Positions 1 to 8,904 of a stretch of 64,000 nucleotides of DNA are shown here, in pieces. Position 1 is the first letter of the stretch; each line of letters begins with the position of its first letter. A model generated the notes under the pieces. The model was not told the DNA's origin, searched no databases, and saw nothing but the letters and a program-made list of their open reading frames with translations. The stretch covers positions 1-64,000 of the forward strand of contig DATGUA010000071.1 of assembly GCA_035301545.1 (NCBI GenBank), written 5' to 3'. This DNA comes from DATGUA01 sp035301545. GTDB lineage: Bacteria; Bacillota; Clostridia; Tissierellales; Tissierellaceae. A program made the position numbers and the translations under genes.

Positions 1-80
1 AACTATAGAATAAAGTTCATAATTCTTTCATATTTATATAGTATAATTAATATAGAAAGTAAAGGGGAGTTGATATTATA

Positions 81-311
81 ATGCATAGAGGATATGGAAT
101 GTATAGTTTTGGAACAGGTAGATTTATAGCTTTACTGGCTATTGTAGCAATTGCTTATTTTCTTATAAAACATTTTGGTAAAAATAGTTATAAAGTAAAT
201 GAAATTAAACCTCCAAATAATGCTATTAATATATTAAAAGAAAGATATGCCAAAGGTGAAATAGACGAGAAAGAATACAAAGAAAAATTAGAAAATTTAC
301 GTGATGAATAA
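81..311 (+). CDS. Small membrane protein with SHOCT domain
   Basis: This is a 76-residue protein. It has a Gly/Tyr-rich N-terminus, one hydrophobic segment at about residues 15-32, and a C-terminal segment at about 48-73 (pattern ILKERYAKGEIDEKEY) that matches the SHOCT domain, a short helical module often found at the ends of bacterial membrane proteins and thought to mediate oligomerisation. The ribosome binding site AAGGGGAG lies upstream of the ATG. It is the only plus-strand gene before a strong bidirectional terminator shared with the convergent RNase G gene. No enzymatic function is visible and its exact role is unknown. Confidence 0.8.
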   Translation: MHRGYGMYSFGTGRFIALLAIVAIAYFLIKHFGKNSYKVNEIKPPNNAINILKERYAKGEIDEKEYKEKLENLRDE

Positions 312-312
312 A

Positions 313-357
313 AAAAACTCTCTTATCTAGTTAGTCTAACTAGATAAGAGAGTTTTT
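313..357. terminator. Bidirectional terminator
   Basis: A near-perfect inverted repeat (arms AACTCTCTTATCTAG / CTAGATAAGAGAGTT) is flanked by A and T tracts on its two sides. It sits between the convergent SHOCT gene and the RNase G gene and can serve both. Confidence 0.9.
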
Positions 358-1582
358 ATTTTTGTATTCTTCCTACACCATGACAGGTAGGACATTCTGT
401 AGTTGTAGTTGAATCTAATGTTGGTCTGACTCTTTTTCTTGTCACTTCTACTAAACCTAATTTAGTAATATCTACTACTATAGGTTTGTTTCTGTCATTT
501 TTAAATTCTCTTTTTAAATTTCTTATAAGTTTTGATACATGAATTTTATTACGCATATCTATAAAATCTATTATAATAATACCACCAATATCTCTTAATC
601 TAATTTGTCTTGCTATTTCTTTTATTGCTTCTAAATTAGTATTTAGAACAGTTTTAGATAAGGATTGTGATCCTACATATTTTCCTGTATTAACATCTAT
701 CGCTGTTAATGCTTCTGTTTCATCTATGACTATATATCCGCCGCTTTTAAGATTGACTTTCCTATTAAAAGCTTTATCTATATCACTTTGAATATTTCCA
801 TTATATTTTGCAGAAAAATCTGGATCTAAAGTAGTTTTCTCTTTTAATCCATAAGAAAAGTATTCATCCATTTCTAGTAGGTTTTCATACACCTTTTTAT
901 TATTAGTTATTATCCTATAATCTTTTTGGTTAAAATTATCTCTAACAATCTTATATATTAGATCTAATTCTCTATAAAGTAGTTTAGGAGTTGGTAGAAA
1001 GTTCCTTCGTTCTTCGATATTTTTATATATTTTAATTAATGTTTTATATTCTTCTTCTAGTGTTTCTTTGTCTACTTCTTCAGATAAAGTTCTGAAGATC
1101 AGGCCATGATTATCTTCTTTTATATCTTCTCCGATAGATTTTAATCTATTTATTTCTTTTTTCCCTTTTATTCTTCTTGATATATTTATCTTTTCAGAAT
1201 AAGGAGTTAAGACTATATATCTACCTGGAATACTAATGTCTTTACTTATTTTAGGTCCTTTATCTCCAAAGGATTCTTTTATAACTTGTACAATAATATC
1301 TTCACCTGATTTTAATAGATCATTAATATTATATCTTTTAGGTGAAAGGATTTTTTCCCTACTTAGCACATCTTTAATATAAAGATATCCATTTTTCTCT
1401 TCTCCTATATTTACAAAAGCTGCATTTAATCCTCTAAAGACATTTTCTACTCTACCTCTATAAATATTTCCTACTAATTTATTTTCTTCTTCTTTTTCAG
1501 TATAGTATTCTACTAATCTTCTATCTTCTACTATACCGATTTTATTAATTCCATTATTAGAATCAATAAAAATATAATTCAT
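356..1582 (-). CDS. rng: Ribonuclease G/E family endoribonuclease
   Basis: A 408-residue RNase E/G catalytic unit that processes and degrades RNA in the cytoplasm. An S1-type RNA-binding segment lies at about residues 38-105 (IYRGRVENVFRGLNAAFVNIG). The catalytic metal-binding aspartates are seen in AIDVNTG (D296) and IIDFIDMRN (D339/D342). The Zn-link pair CPTC at 397-400 near the C-terminus holds the dimer in this family. It lacks the long degradosome scaffold of E. coli RNase E, so the RNase G-like name fits. It is the last gene of the mre-min operon, behind a 46-bp palindrome. The SpoIVFB-type M50 protease that often sits between the M23-like gene and this position is absent here. Confidence 0.93.
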   Translation of the reverse strand: MNYIFIDSNNGINKIGIVEDRRLVEYYTEKEEENKLVGNIYRGRVENVFRGLNAAFVNIGEEKNGYLYIKDVLSREKILSPKRYNINDLLKSGEDIIVQVIKESFGDKGPKISKDISIPGRYIVLTPYSEKINISRRIKGKKEINRLKSIGEDIKEDNHGLIFRTLSEEVDKETLEEEYKTLIKIYKNIEERRNFLPTPKLLYRELDLIYKIVRDNFNQKDYRIITNNKKVYENLLEMDEYFSYGLKEKTTLDPDFSAKYNGNIQSDIDKAFNRKVNLKSGGYIVIDETEALTAIDVNTGKYVGSQSLSKTVLNTNLEAIKEIARQIRLRDIGGIIIIDFIDMRNKIHVSKLIRNLKREFKNDRNKPIVVDITKLGLVEVTRKRVRPTLDSTTTTECPTCHGVGRIQK

Positions 1583-1627
1583 AATTTATTCCCCATTTGT
1601 GTTTCTATTTTTTATTCTATCTTTAGT

Positions 1628-1673
1628 ATATGAAATAATATACCTCAGTATACTGAGGTATATTATTTCATAT
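1628..1673. repeat. 46-bp perfect palindrome
   Basis: Every base from 1628 to 1673 pairs with its mirror position around the axis 1650/1651 (central bases CCTCAGTA/TACTGAGG). It overlaps the last codons and stop (1663-1665) of the M23-like gene and lies just before rng. There is no T tract directly after it on the minus strand, so it may be an RNA processing or 3'-stabilising hairpin rather than a simple terminator. Confidence 0.75.
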
Positions 1674-2310
1674 CTATATATTTTAATGGATCTTTTGCTT
1701 TATTATCTTCCCATATTTCTAATCTTAAATATCTAAATCCATCTTTATTTCTTCCTAATTCTCCTATTAAATCACCTGAAGATACTTCATCTCCTTCAGA
1801 TAAATCAGAATTCATAAAATATCCATATACAAACTCTTTATCATCAGATGTAATAGTAATAAAATATCCTTTTTGTTCCCTTTGTTCTATATTTGTTACT
1901 ATACCATCTGATATAGATATAGGTTCTTCCTCTATATTTTTATCTGCCCTAATATCTACTCCTTTACTAATTCCTTCCTCATATGAACCTACTAGCTCAC
2001 CTTCTATAGGTATTGGATAAAATTCTTTGGCTATTGGATTGTATGTATTGAAAACTTCTACAGAACTTTCTAATCCTGACTGTACTTTTCCAAACAATCT
2101 TTTTCCATCATTATAAATACTAAATTCATATTCTGTCCATCTTTTTGTAACATCTAAGAATGAATTTGTAAGTCCAAAATTCATCTTTTTAAAGAGTATT
2201 ACAGTTAGAATTATAATTCCAACTACTGCAGATTTAATTAAAAATTTCCTTATTCTATTTAACTTATGTAAATCTATCCGTCTTATTTTACCAGCTATTT
2301 TAGACTTCAC
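1663..2310 (-). CDS. Degenerate M23 (LytM-like) membrane protein, SpoIVFA-like
   Basis: A 215-residue protein with one membrane segment at about residues 26-44 and a C-terminal M23/LytM fold at about 105-212. The metal ligands of active M23 peptidases are lost. The usual HxGxD reads SKGVD, and the usual HLHFE near the C-terminus reads YLRLE. A catalytically dead LytM domain next to minD and mreBCD is the hallmark of SpoIVFA, which regulates the intramembrane protease SpoIVFB during sporulation, but no SpoIVFB homologue follows here. The start is GTG with AGGTGA upstream. A hairpin at 2318-2354 covers part of the leader. Function is inferred, and an envelope scaffold role is the alternative. 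Confidence 0.7.
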   Translation of the reverse strand: MKSKIAGKIRRIDLHKLNRIRKFLIKSAVVGIIILTVILFKKMNFGLTNSFLDVTKRWTEYEFSIYNDGKRLFGKVQSGLESSVEVFNTYNPIAKEFYPIPIEGELVGSYEEGISKGVDIRADKNIEEEPISISDGIVTNIEQREQKGYFITITSDDKEFVYGYFMNSDLSEGDEVSSGDLIGELGRNKDGFRYLRLEIWEDNKAKDPLKYIDMK

Positions 2311-2317
2311 CTTATCA

Positions 2318-2354
2318 CCTACCCTTAATAATATGGATATGATTTAAGGGTAGG
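2318..2354 (-). promoter_or_regulatory. Hairpin at the ribosome binding site of the M23-like gene
   Basis: Arms CCTACCCTTAA and TTAAGGGTAGG (11 bp) lie between minE and the M23-like gene. On the transcript the second arm ends in GGGTAGG, directly before TGATAAG and the GTG start, so the hairpin could partly mask the ribosome binding site and lower translation. No T tract follows. Confidence 0.5.
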
Positions 2355-2377
2355 CTTTATTACTTATAAGTTTTATT

Positions 2378-2668
2378 TTAATCTTCAATTTTTTCTTCCT
2401 TTTTCACCTTTAAAATGGGAATATTAGCTACAAGTGTTGAAGTAGGAGATGAATCTTTTTCATTTTTCATCTTTGTTAGCTTAATATCTAATCCCTCTTC
2501 ATCTATATCAGCATATTCGGAAATTACTCTAATCACATCACTTTTTATCATATCTAATAATTTAGGTGAAAGATCAGAACGATCATGAACTAATACTAGC
2601 TTTAATCTTTCCTTTGCTACGGATTTACTTTTTTCTTTTCTTCTAGTGAATATCTTAAGAAAATCCAA
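2378..2668 (-). CDS. minE: Cell division topological specificity factor MinE
   Basis: A 96-residue MinE. It has an N-terminal amphipathic, membrane-binding start (MDFLKIF followed by basic residues), the contact region RLKLVLVHDRSDLSP that binds MinD and stimulates its ATPase, and a C-terminal beta-rich dimerisation part. MinE drives MinCD oscillation and so restricts FtsZ ring formation to mid-cell. It lies directly downstream of minD (12-bp gap). Presence of MinE rather than DivIVA-based control fits a rod-shaped clostridial cell. Confidence 0.95.
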   Translation of the reverse strand: MDFLKIFTRRKEKSKSVAKERLKLVLVHDRSDLSPKLLDMIKSDVIRVISEYADIDEEGLDIKLTKMKNEKDSSPTSTLVANIPILKVKKEEKIED

Positions 2669-2680
2669 AATTATCCCCCC

Positions 2681-3493
2681 TTATTTCCCAAATAATATTT
2701 TAAGGATTTTACTAAATCTACCTTCCTCATCATATTCTAAATCTAATAGCTCTACTTCCTCTCCTATAACTCTTTTTGTAATATTCATATAGGCTTTTCC
2801 AGCTAGTGAGCTACCTCCTATTATTGCTGGTTCACCTTTGTTAGTTGAAATAACTATTTCTTCATCATCTGGAACTACTCCTAGTAGATCAACAGCTAAG
2901 ATATCTTCTATATCTTCTATATTCATCATATCTCCTCTATTAACCATATCTTGTCTAATTCTATTGATTACAAGTTTAGGATTGTTTAAGCCTTTAGCCT
3001 CTAGTAGTCCAATTACTCTATCTGCATCTCTAACAGCTGAGATTTCAGGTGTAGTTACTATAAATGCTAGGTCTGCACCTGCTATTGAATATTGAAATCC
3101 TTGTTCTATACCTGCTGGTGAATCTATTACTATATAATCAAATTCTTTCTTTAAATTAGTTACAAGTTCTAACATTTGTTCAGGTTTAATAGCTGATTTA
3201 TCCTTTGTTTGGGCTGCAGGTAATAAGTATAAATTTTCATATCTTTTATCTCTAATTAAACCTTGTTTTAATCTACAATGTCCTTCTACTACATCTACTA
3301 TGTCATATACAATTCTATTTTCTAATCCTAAAACTACGTCTAGATTTCTTAATCCTATATCTGCATCTAATACCACTACAGAATAACCTAACATAGCTAG
3401 TCCTGTTCCGATATTAGCACTAGTAGTAGTTTTTCCTACTCCTCCCTTACCTGAGGTAATAACGATGGCTTTTCCTTCTTTTGATTTGTCCAT
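2681..3493 (-). CDS. minD: Septum site-determining ATPase MinD
   Basis: A 270-residue ParA/MinD-type ATPase. The deviant Walker A motif SGKGGVGKTT is at about residues 14-23, the switch region VVLDADIGLRNLDV at about 40-53, and DSPAG (Walker B region) near 124. The C-terminus ends in a short amphipathic helix (FSKILKILFG) used for membrane attachment. With ATP it binds the membrane, recruits MinC and is released by MinE. Its start has a GAGGAGG ribosome binding site. It belongs to minC-minD-minE with short gaps. Confidence 0.97.
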   Translation of the reverse strand: MDKSKEGKAIVITSGKGGVGKTTTSANIGTGLAMLGYSVVVLDADIGLRNLDVVLGLENRIVYDIVDVVEGHCRLKQGLIRDKRYENLYLLPAAQTKDKSAIKPEQMLELVTNLKKEFDYIVIDSPAGIEQGFQYSIAGADLAFIVTTPEISAVRDADRVIGLLEAKGLNNPKLVINRIRQDMVNRGDMMNIEDIEDILAVDLLGVVPDDEEIVISTNKGEPAIIGGSSLAGKAYMNITKRVIGEEVELLDLEYDEEGRFSKILKILFGK

Positions 3494-3509
3494 TTAGAGT
3501 CCTCCTCTT

Positions 3510-4196
3510 TTATTTATTTGGTAAATAGGGTTCAATAATCACTTCGTTTTTATATACTTTAGCTATTTCTGGTGATTTGTATTCTGGTATATCTTCATCG
3601 GGAGCTCTTACTATTACATTTCCTATCCTTAATTGATTTGGTGATAAATTATAGGCAGCTATTATAGAATTCATATCTCCATCAGAACCTGCATGGGCCA
3701 CACCTCTTAAATTTCCCAATACTATAATACTTCCTGTAGCTTTTAGAAGTGCACCTGGATTTACATCACCTATTACTACTATATTCCCATCATGTTCTAT
3801 TGCTTGTCCAGATCTTAAGGTTCTATGGATAAATTTACTTTCCACTATATATAAATCTTTAGATCTAATATCATCTGATACTAGATCTATAGATTCTCCA
3901 CCATTTTTTATAAGCTTCGATTCTTTAATCATCTTTAAGATTTCATTTAATGGTATATTTAAATTATATTTATATTTTAATATTAGATTAATTTCAAGTA
4001 TTTGTTCCTCATCTAGACTTTTTGATCTAACTCCTACAAATTTTGCCCCCTTAAAAAATTCTGATGATTCCTTTAATTTCTTATTTAATACTTCTAGTAC
4101 TAAATCGAAGTCTGAGCTATTTATTTCTAAATATACCCCATCATTAATACCTTTAAAAGTTATTATATCACTTTTCACTTTGAAATTAACCTCCAT
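3510..4196 (-). CDS. minC: Septum site-determining protein MinC
   Basis: A 228-residue MinC, the FtsZ assembly inhibitor delivered by MinD. The N-terminal FtsZ-interacting domain covers roughly residues 1-105. The C-terminal beta-helix domain (about 115-220) has the typical MinC repeats, for example the GDVNPGA and GNLRGVAHAG turns. It lies 16 bp before minD and about 60 bp after the penicillin-binding protein gene, in the same direction. Confidence 0.94.
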   Translation of the reverse strand: MEVNFKVKSDIITFKGINDGVYLEINSSDFDLVLEVLNKKLKESSEFFKGAKFVGVRSKSLDEEQILEINLILKYKYNLNIPLNEILKMIKESKLIKNGGESIDLVSDDIRSKDLYIVESKFIHRTLRSGQAIEHDGNIVVIGDVNPGALLKATGSIIVLGNLRGVAHAGSDGDMNSIIAAYNLSPNQLRIGNVIVRAPDEDIPEYKSPEIAKVYKNEVIIEPYLPNK

Positions 4197-4259
4197 TAAT
4201 GTGTTTATATCATACTTTTTCTTACACTTTTTTACATTTTTATATTTATTTCTACAGGG

Positions 4260-7200
4260 TTAATTGTCTTTACTATCTTTGTCATTTAATTCTAGATATT
4301 CAGCCATAACATCTCTTACTAATGGTCCACCATATGAACCACTTCCCCCTTGGAAAAGTACAGTAACTACTGCTATTTCAGGATCATCATAAGGTGCAAA
4401 TCCTACAAACCAAGCAAAGTCGTCATATTCATCTCTTTCTGCTGTACCTGTTTTGACTCCTACATCTACAGGAAAATTACGAAATACTCCCTGGGCAGTA
4501 CCAGTTTTACCTACTCGTTTCATTCCTTCTTTTATATGTTCTAGATTTTCATAATCATTTAATTCGATTCTTTCAGGATTCTCTTTGTGAGTATACTCTA
4601 CTTTTGAATCATCATAATTTTTAATACTATCTATTAATGTTAGTTTATGTTTATAACCACCATTAGATAAAGTGGATATGAAATTTGCCATTTGAATAGG
4701 TGTATAAGCATTTTTACCTTGACCAATAGTTACATTAAGCGTATCTGTTATATCCCAATTAGCCACATTTATATAATTAAATTTAATTATATCTACTAAA
4801 CCTTGTTTCTCACCTGGCAATACCTTTTCAGGCTCTATATTAAATTCCTCTAATCTTTGATATACTTCTCCCCGACTTAACTTTTCTTCAAATTCAATCC
4901 AGCTGACTATTTCATCTATTATTTCTTCTTTTTCCTCATCTTCTACTACTACATCTTCCTTAAAGGCATAGTCTATATTTTCTGTTAAATATCTTTCTAA
5001 TAAGACTTTATGTTCTAATACTTTTAATTGGGGATCTGGAACTCCACCAGACTTTTCACTAGGATTATTAATTTCTATTCCTGTTTTATCATTTAATCCT
5101 AATTTTGTAGATGTTTCTGCTATATCTTCTATACTTAATTTAGTTCCTAAAGATTCTCCCGTCTTCTGATTGTATCCCAGTCCTAATGAATAAAAGTAAT
5201 AGTTACAAGAGTCTTTAAGTGCATCATATACATTTACAGGACCATGAGTAGTTCTTGTACTAGTCCATAGCAAGCAAGCAAAGGAATCACTACCTATGTC
5301 TATTTTTCCCATATCTCTAATTGGCTTTGTCGCTGGAAAGCCTTTCTCTAAGGCTGATAATCCAGTTACCATCTTAAATGCTGATCCAGGTTGAGTTGCA
5401 GTTTGGGTTACTGTATTAAGCAATGGTCTAGGTGCCATAGGATCTTTTTCATCTTCTGGGAATAAACTTTCCCAATCTGTACCAGATATTCCTGTAGAAA
5501 ATAGATTTGGGTCATAGGATGGGTAGCTAGCACTAGCTAATACCTGACCTGTTTTCACATCTACTGCTACTACTGCACCTGATTTAGCATTTATATATGG
5601 TCTTCCTTCACTTCTACTGATTCCAAATTGGAAATTTCCCCAAGGACTTTCGTAGATTCCACCTTTTCTAAGTTCAGTTAAGGTTTTTTCTAATGATTTT
5701 TCTGCTGTCTTTTGTAAATCTAAATCTATACTTAGATATAGATTATCTCCTGGGATTGGTTCTATTTCTTCTAATACTTCAGTAGAATTTCCTACTGAAT
5801 CTACACTTACCTTTCTCACACCACTAGTTCCGCTAAGTTTATCTTCATAGCTTTCTTCTATACCTGTTTTACCTATTAAATCATTAGGAGAATACTCAGC
5901 CTCATCTACATACTTTTCTATTTCATCTGGCTGGCTTATCTTACCCATATATCCTAATATATGAGCTGCAGTAGTCCCTTCTGGATAATATCTAATAGGT
6001 TCTACTGATATATATATTCCTTCTATATCCATTAGCTTTTCTTCTATTTTAGCTACAGTAGATTCTTTTATTCCATAGGCTACATTTATAGGTTGATATG
6101 CTAAATATCCTTGTTGCCTTATTTGGTAATAGATTATAAATATTGATCTCATCTCATATTTAGTTAGACTTTTATCCAGATTATATCTTTCTCTTAAAGC
6201 TTCTAAAGCTTCTTCTGCACTACTATCCTTATCTATTCCATTTTTTTCATAAAAATCATTTAGATTATTTATAGCCATATACTCAAATTCATCAGATATA
6301 GATATTCTAGGATTTATTCCATCATTCAGTAATTCTGTTTGTGCATAAGATCTTATATCTTCTGAAATTATAAATTTATCTAATACGGAATTTTCTTCAG
6401 CATAGTCAATAAGCATGTCTAATGGATCTTTATCTTTTATATCTTTATTACCTGTATAAGTATATGTTATTGTATCTTTTTCTTCACCTTCAGTTATTTC
6501 TATAGGTACATCTATATCTTTTTCTTCTAGCTCTTCAATTAAAATTTCCCCGGGAATAATCTTCTTTTCTCCATCTTTTATAACTTTCCCTAAAAAACCT
6601 TTTAATGAATTTTCTTTAAACAGATTTATAAAGTCTTCTTTAGCTGTAGTTTCCATAGTAACTTCTGGATAGCTCTTCATTAACATTCGTTTTTGATTTA
6701 AATAGTCTTTTTGATATGATATAGAGTAATCTTCAGTTATTATATTGTCTTCTAAACCTCGTTCTTCTAATATTTCTAAGATTAATTTACTAGAAATAGA
6801 ATTATCTGCTAATTTACGGATTACGTCTTTATCATCACCTATTAATTTTCTTAAACTTTCATGAGGATTTGCACCTGATGGTATCTTATGTTGAGATTTC
6901 CATGATTTTATATCCTCATCTTCATCAAAAGTAAAGTTTAATTTATTTCCATCTATTTCTATATCAATAGGTACTTCTATTCCTTTATTCCTTAATATAT
7001 TTGTTGCTATATTAGCTGTAATAAATTTAAAATGATCTTCGTATTCATCACTTATATAATATGTCTTTAAAACTTGACCTAAAAGTTTGTTTTCAATTAT
7101 AATTTCTACAACTTTATCTATTGGATTTAATTGTTCTTTCATATAATCTTCTTCATTTTTATAAGCAAAAGCATTTAATTCGATAGGAAATTCATCTACA

Positions 7201-7532
7201 TAACTTACTCCATCTTCTTCTAATAATCTAATTAATTCTAGAAAAGCTTCATTTGTTTCTCTTGTTTCATATTGATTTAATTCGTCTTTCAATAATTGTA
7301 CAGTAAAACTAGGTATATTTCCCGCTAATAGTTTTCCATTTCTATCTTTAATTTCACCTCTAGGAGCTGTAGTATAGACCTCTTTTAATCTCTTATTATC
7401 TGAGAGATGTCTATAATGATCACCTTGTGCAATGGTTAAACCTGCTAATCTAAAGGAAAGTATAATCATTAAAGCAGCTAATATAAATGTAATTACATTG
7501 TATCTATCTTTAAACTTATCTAACCATCTCAT
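4260..7532 (-). CDS. mrdA: Penicillin-binding protein 2 (elongation transpeptidase), enlarged
   Basis: A 1090-residue class B PBP that cross-links peptidoglycan during elongation. Residues 13-33 form the membrane anchor. The transpeptidase motifs are SAFK (717-720, nucleophile S717), SCN (775-777) and KTGT (1027-1030). An extra KTGT occurs at 1009-1012. Between the first strand of the dimerisation domain (about 85) and its continuation (about 470) there is an acidic insertion of several hundred residues, so the protein is much longer than E. coli PBP2 (about 630), although clostridial relatives are also long. Its place directly after mreD supports a role in the elongasome. The start is ATG with AGAGGTGAT upstream. 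Confidence 0.93.
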   Translation of the reverse strand: MRWLDKFKDRYNVITFILAALMIILSFRLAGLTIAQGDHYRHLSDNKRLKEVYTTAPRGEIKDRNGKLLAGNIPSFTVQLLKDELNQYETRETNEAFLELIRLLEEDGVSYVDEFPIELNAFAYKNEEDYMKEQLNPIDKVVEIIIENKLLGQVLKTYYISDEYEDHFKFITANIATNILRNKGIEVPIDIEIDGNKLNFTFDEDEDIKSWKSQHKIPSGANPHESLRKLIGDDKDVIRKLADNSISSKLILEILEERGLEDNIITEDYSISYQKDYLNQKRMLMKSYPEVTMETTAKEDFINLFKENSLKGFLGKVIKDGEKKIIPGEILIEELEEKDIDVPIEITEGEEKDTITYTYTGNKDIKDKDPLDMLIDYAEENSVLDKFIISEDIRSYAQTELLNDGINPRISISDEFEYMAINNLNDFYEKNGIDKDSSAEEALEALRERYNLDKSLTKYEMRSIFIIYYQIRQQGYLAYQPINVAYGIKESTVAKIEEKLMDIEGIYISVEPIRYYPEGTTAAHILGYMGKISQPDEIEKYVDEAEYSPNDLIGKTGIEESYEDKLSGTSGVRKVSVDSVGNSTEVLEEIEPIPGDNLYLSIDLDLQKTAEKSLEKTLTELRKGGIYESPWGNFQFGISRSEGRPYINAKSGAVVAVDVKTGQVLASASYPSYDPNLFSTGISGTDWESLFPEDEKDPMAPRPLLNTVTQTATQPGSAFKMVTGLSALEKGFPATKPIRDMGKIDIGSDSFACLLWTSTRTTHGPVNVYDALKDSCNYYFYSLGLGYNQKTGESLGTKLSIEDIAETSTKLGLNDKTGIEINNPSEKSGGVPDPQLKVLEHKVLLERYLTENIDYAFKEDVVVEDEEKEEIIDEIVSWIEFEEKLSRGEVYQRLEEFNIEPEKVLPGEKQGLVDIIKFNYINVANWDITDTLNVTIGQGKNAYTPIQMANFISTLSNGGYKHKLTLIDSIKNYDDSKVEYTHKENPERIELNDYENLEHIKEGMKRVGKTGTAQGVFRNFPVDVGVKTGTAERDEYDDFAWFVGFAPYDDPEIAVVTVLFQGGSGSYGGPLVRDVMAEYLELNDKDSKDN

Positions 7533-7536
7533 TTTA

Positions 7537-8043
7537 TCACCTCTGTCTCCTTCTAAATCGCAAAGAAGGATTTCCTAAAAATCCAGAAAACATTTTATAT
7601 AAAAATATAGATAATAAACCATTATATAATATTTCTAATGAGAATACATTTTTTAATACTGTACTGGAATTTATATTCATTGATAAAAAGAATATCATTA
7701 AAGCATAGAAGAGGTTATAAGATATGGTACTAAAAGAGGTAGCTATAACTGGTATGGCTAAGTTATCCATATTTAATGCATTACTTACTAGTCCATTTGT
7801 ATATCCTAATAAAAAATATAGTAAAGCATTAACCCCTACTACCTTCCCAAATAATATATCTTCTAATAATCCTAAAATTAATCCAAAAAAAGCCCCATAA
7901 TATTTTCCTTTAAGTAAGGCTACAACAGTTATAATTATTAGGGCCAAATTTGGTACATATCCTAATATTGGTATATAAGGTATTATTGTACTTTCTATGA
8001 TTATATTTAAAATTATAGTTAGTGCTAATATTATAATATTCAC
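7537..8043 (-). CDS. mreD: Rod shape-determining protein MreD
   Basis: A 168-residue, very hydrophobic protein with about five membrane segments. It contains the MreD-like stretch YGAFFGLILGLLEDILFGKVVG, which lies at about residues 49-70. It is part of the MreBCD elongasome that positions cell-wall synthesis. The start is GTG with GAGGGAT upstream. It sits 13 bp after mreC and 4 bp before the PBP2 gene, so translation is probably coupled. Confidence 0.92.
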   Translation of the reverse strand: MNIIILALTIILNIIIESTIIPYIPILGYVPNLALIIITVVALLKGKYYGAFFGLILGLLEDILFGKVVGVNALLYFLLGYTNGLVSNALNMDNLAIPVIATSFSTISYNLFYALMIFFLSMNINSSTVLKNVFSLEILYNGLLSIFLYKMFSGFLGNPSLRFRRRQR

Positions 8044-8056
8044 TTTAATCCCTCAA

Positions 8057-8893
8057 TCACTCTAAAACAACTAATACTTTATATATTTTTTTAAAGTCAA
8101 TAGCTGGTTTAATAGTTATTCTTTTCATCAATTCTTTTTCTGCTTCAGTAACTTTTTCTACCTCTCCTATATATATGTCTTCTTTAAATAAATCTCCTAA
8201 ACCTGAAGTATAGAGCTTATCTCCTTCTTTTATATCTGCTTTATTATCAAATAGATATCCACTTAAACTATTATCTACATTACCTGATATAACTCCACCA
8301 TCTTGGGTTCTTGTACTTTTAAAAGCTATATTATTAGACTCATCTATTATTGAAACTACTTTTGCTGAATTTTCACTTACCTCAGATACTCTCCCTACAA
8401 CACCTTCTTTAATACTTCCATTTTTAATTTTTAATCCTTGAACTACAGTGTTCCCTTTTTCTACACCATCATTTGATCCTTTATCAATATTAAAAGTATT
8501 GTACCAGTTACCTGATTCTTTACTAGTAACTTTACTCGAAAGTAAATTTAGGTTTGTTTTTTCTAATAATTCCATTTCCTCTTTTAAAAAATCTGATTTT
8601 CCTATTATATTTTCTAAATCTCTATTTTCTTCTTCTAATTTAGATATTTCATTTTTCAGATTTTTATTTTCATCTAATATACTAGTAAGATTTTTTAAAG
8701 TAGAAAAAATATTAGATACTTTGACCCTTATACTAGAGGTTATTCCATTGACAGGCCCTAAAGAATTCATCACAATTTTCTCACTTTGACTTATATCTGT
8801 TCGATTCTCTCCTGTTCTTCCAATTATAACAAATAGAATGATAGTAACTATAGCTACTATCATTCTATTTTTGTATTTTTTAAAAAAATACAT
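8057..8893 (-). CDS. mreC: Rod shape-determining protein MreC
   Basis: A 278-residue protein with a single N-terminal membrane segment (about residues 11-25), a coiled coil at about 68-110 and the extracytoplasmic double beta-barrel domain typical of MreC (motifs GSNDGVEKGNTVV, VVGRVSEVSENSAKV, YTSGLGDLF). It links MreB to PBP2 on the outer face of the membrane. It lies between mreB (11-bp gap) and mreD. Confidence 0.94.
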   Translation of the reverse strand: MYFFKKYKNRMIVAIVTIILFVIIGRTGENRTDISQSEKIVMNSLGPVNGITSSIRVKVSNIFSTLKNLTSILDENKNLKNEISKLEEENRDLENIIGKSDFLKEEMELLEKTNLNLLSSKVTSKESGNWYNTFNIDKGSNDGVEKGNTVVQGLKIKNGSIKEGVVGRVSEVSENSAKVVSIIDESNNIAFKSTRTQDGGVISGNVDNSLSGYLFDNKADIKEGDKLYTSGLGDLFKEDIYIGEVEKVTEAEKELMKRITIKPAIDFKKIYKVLVVLE

Positions 8894-8904
8894 ATTATCA
8901 CCAC

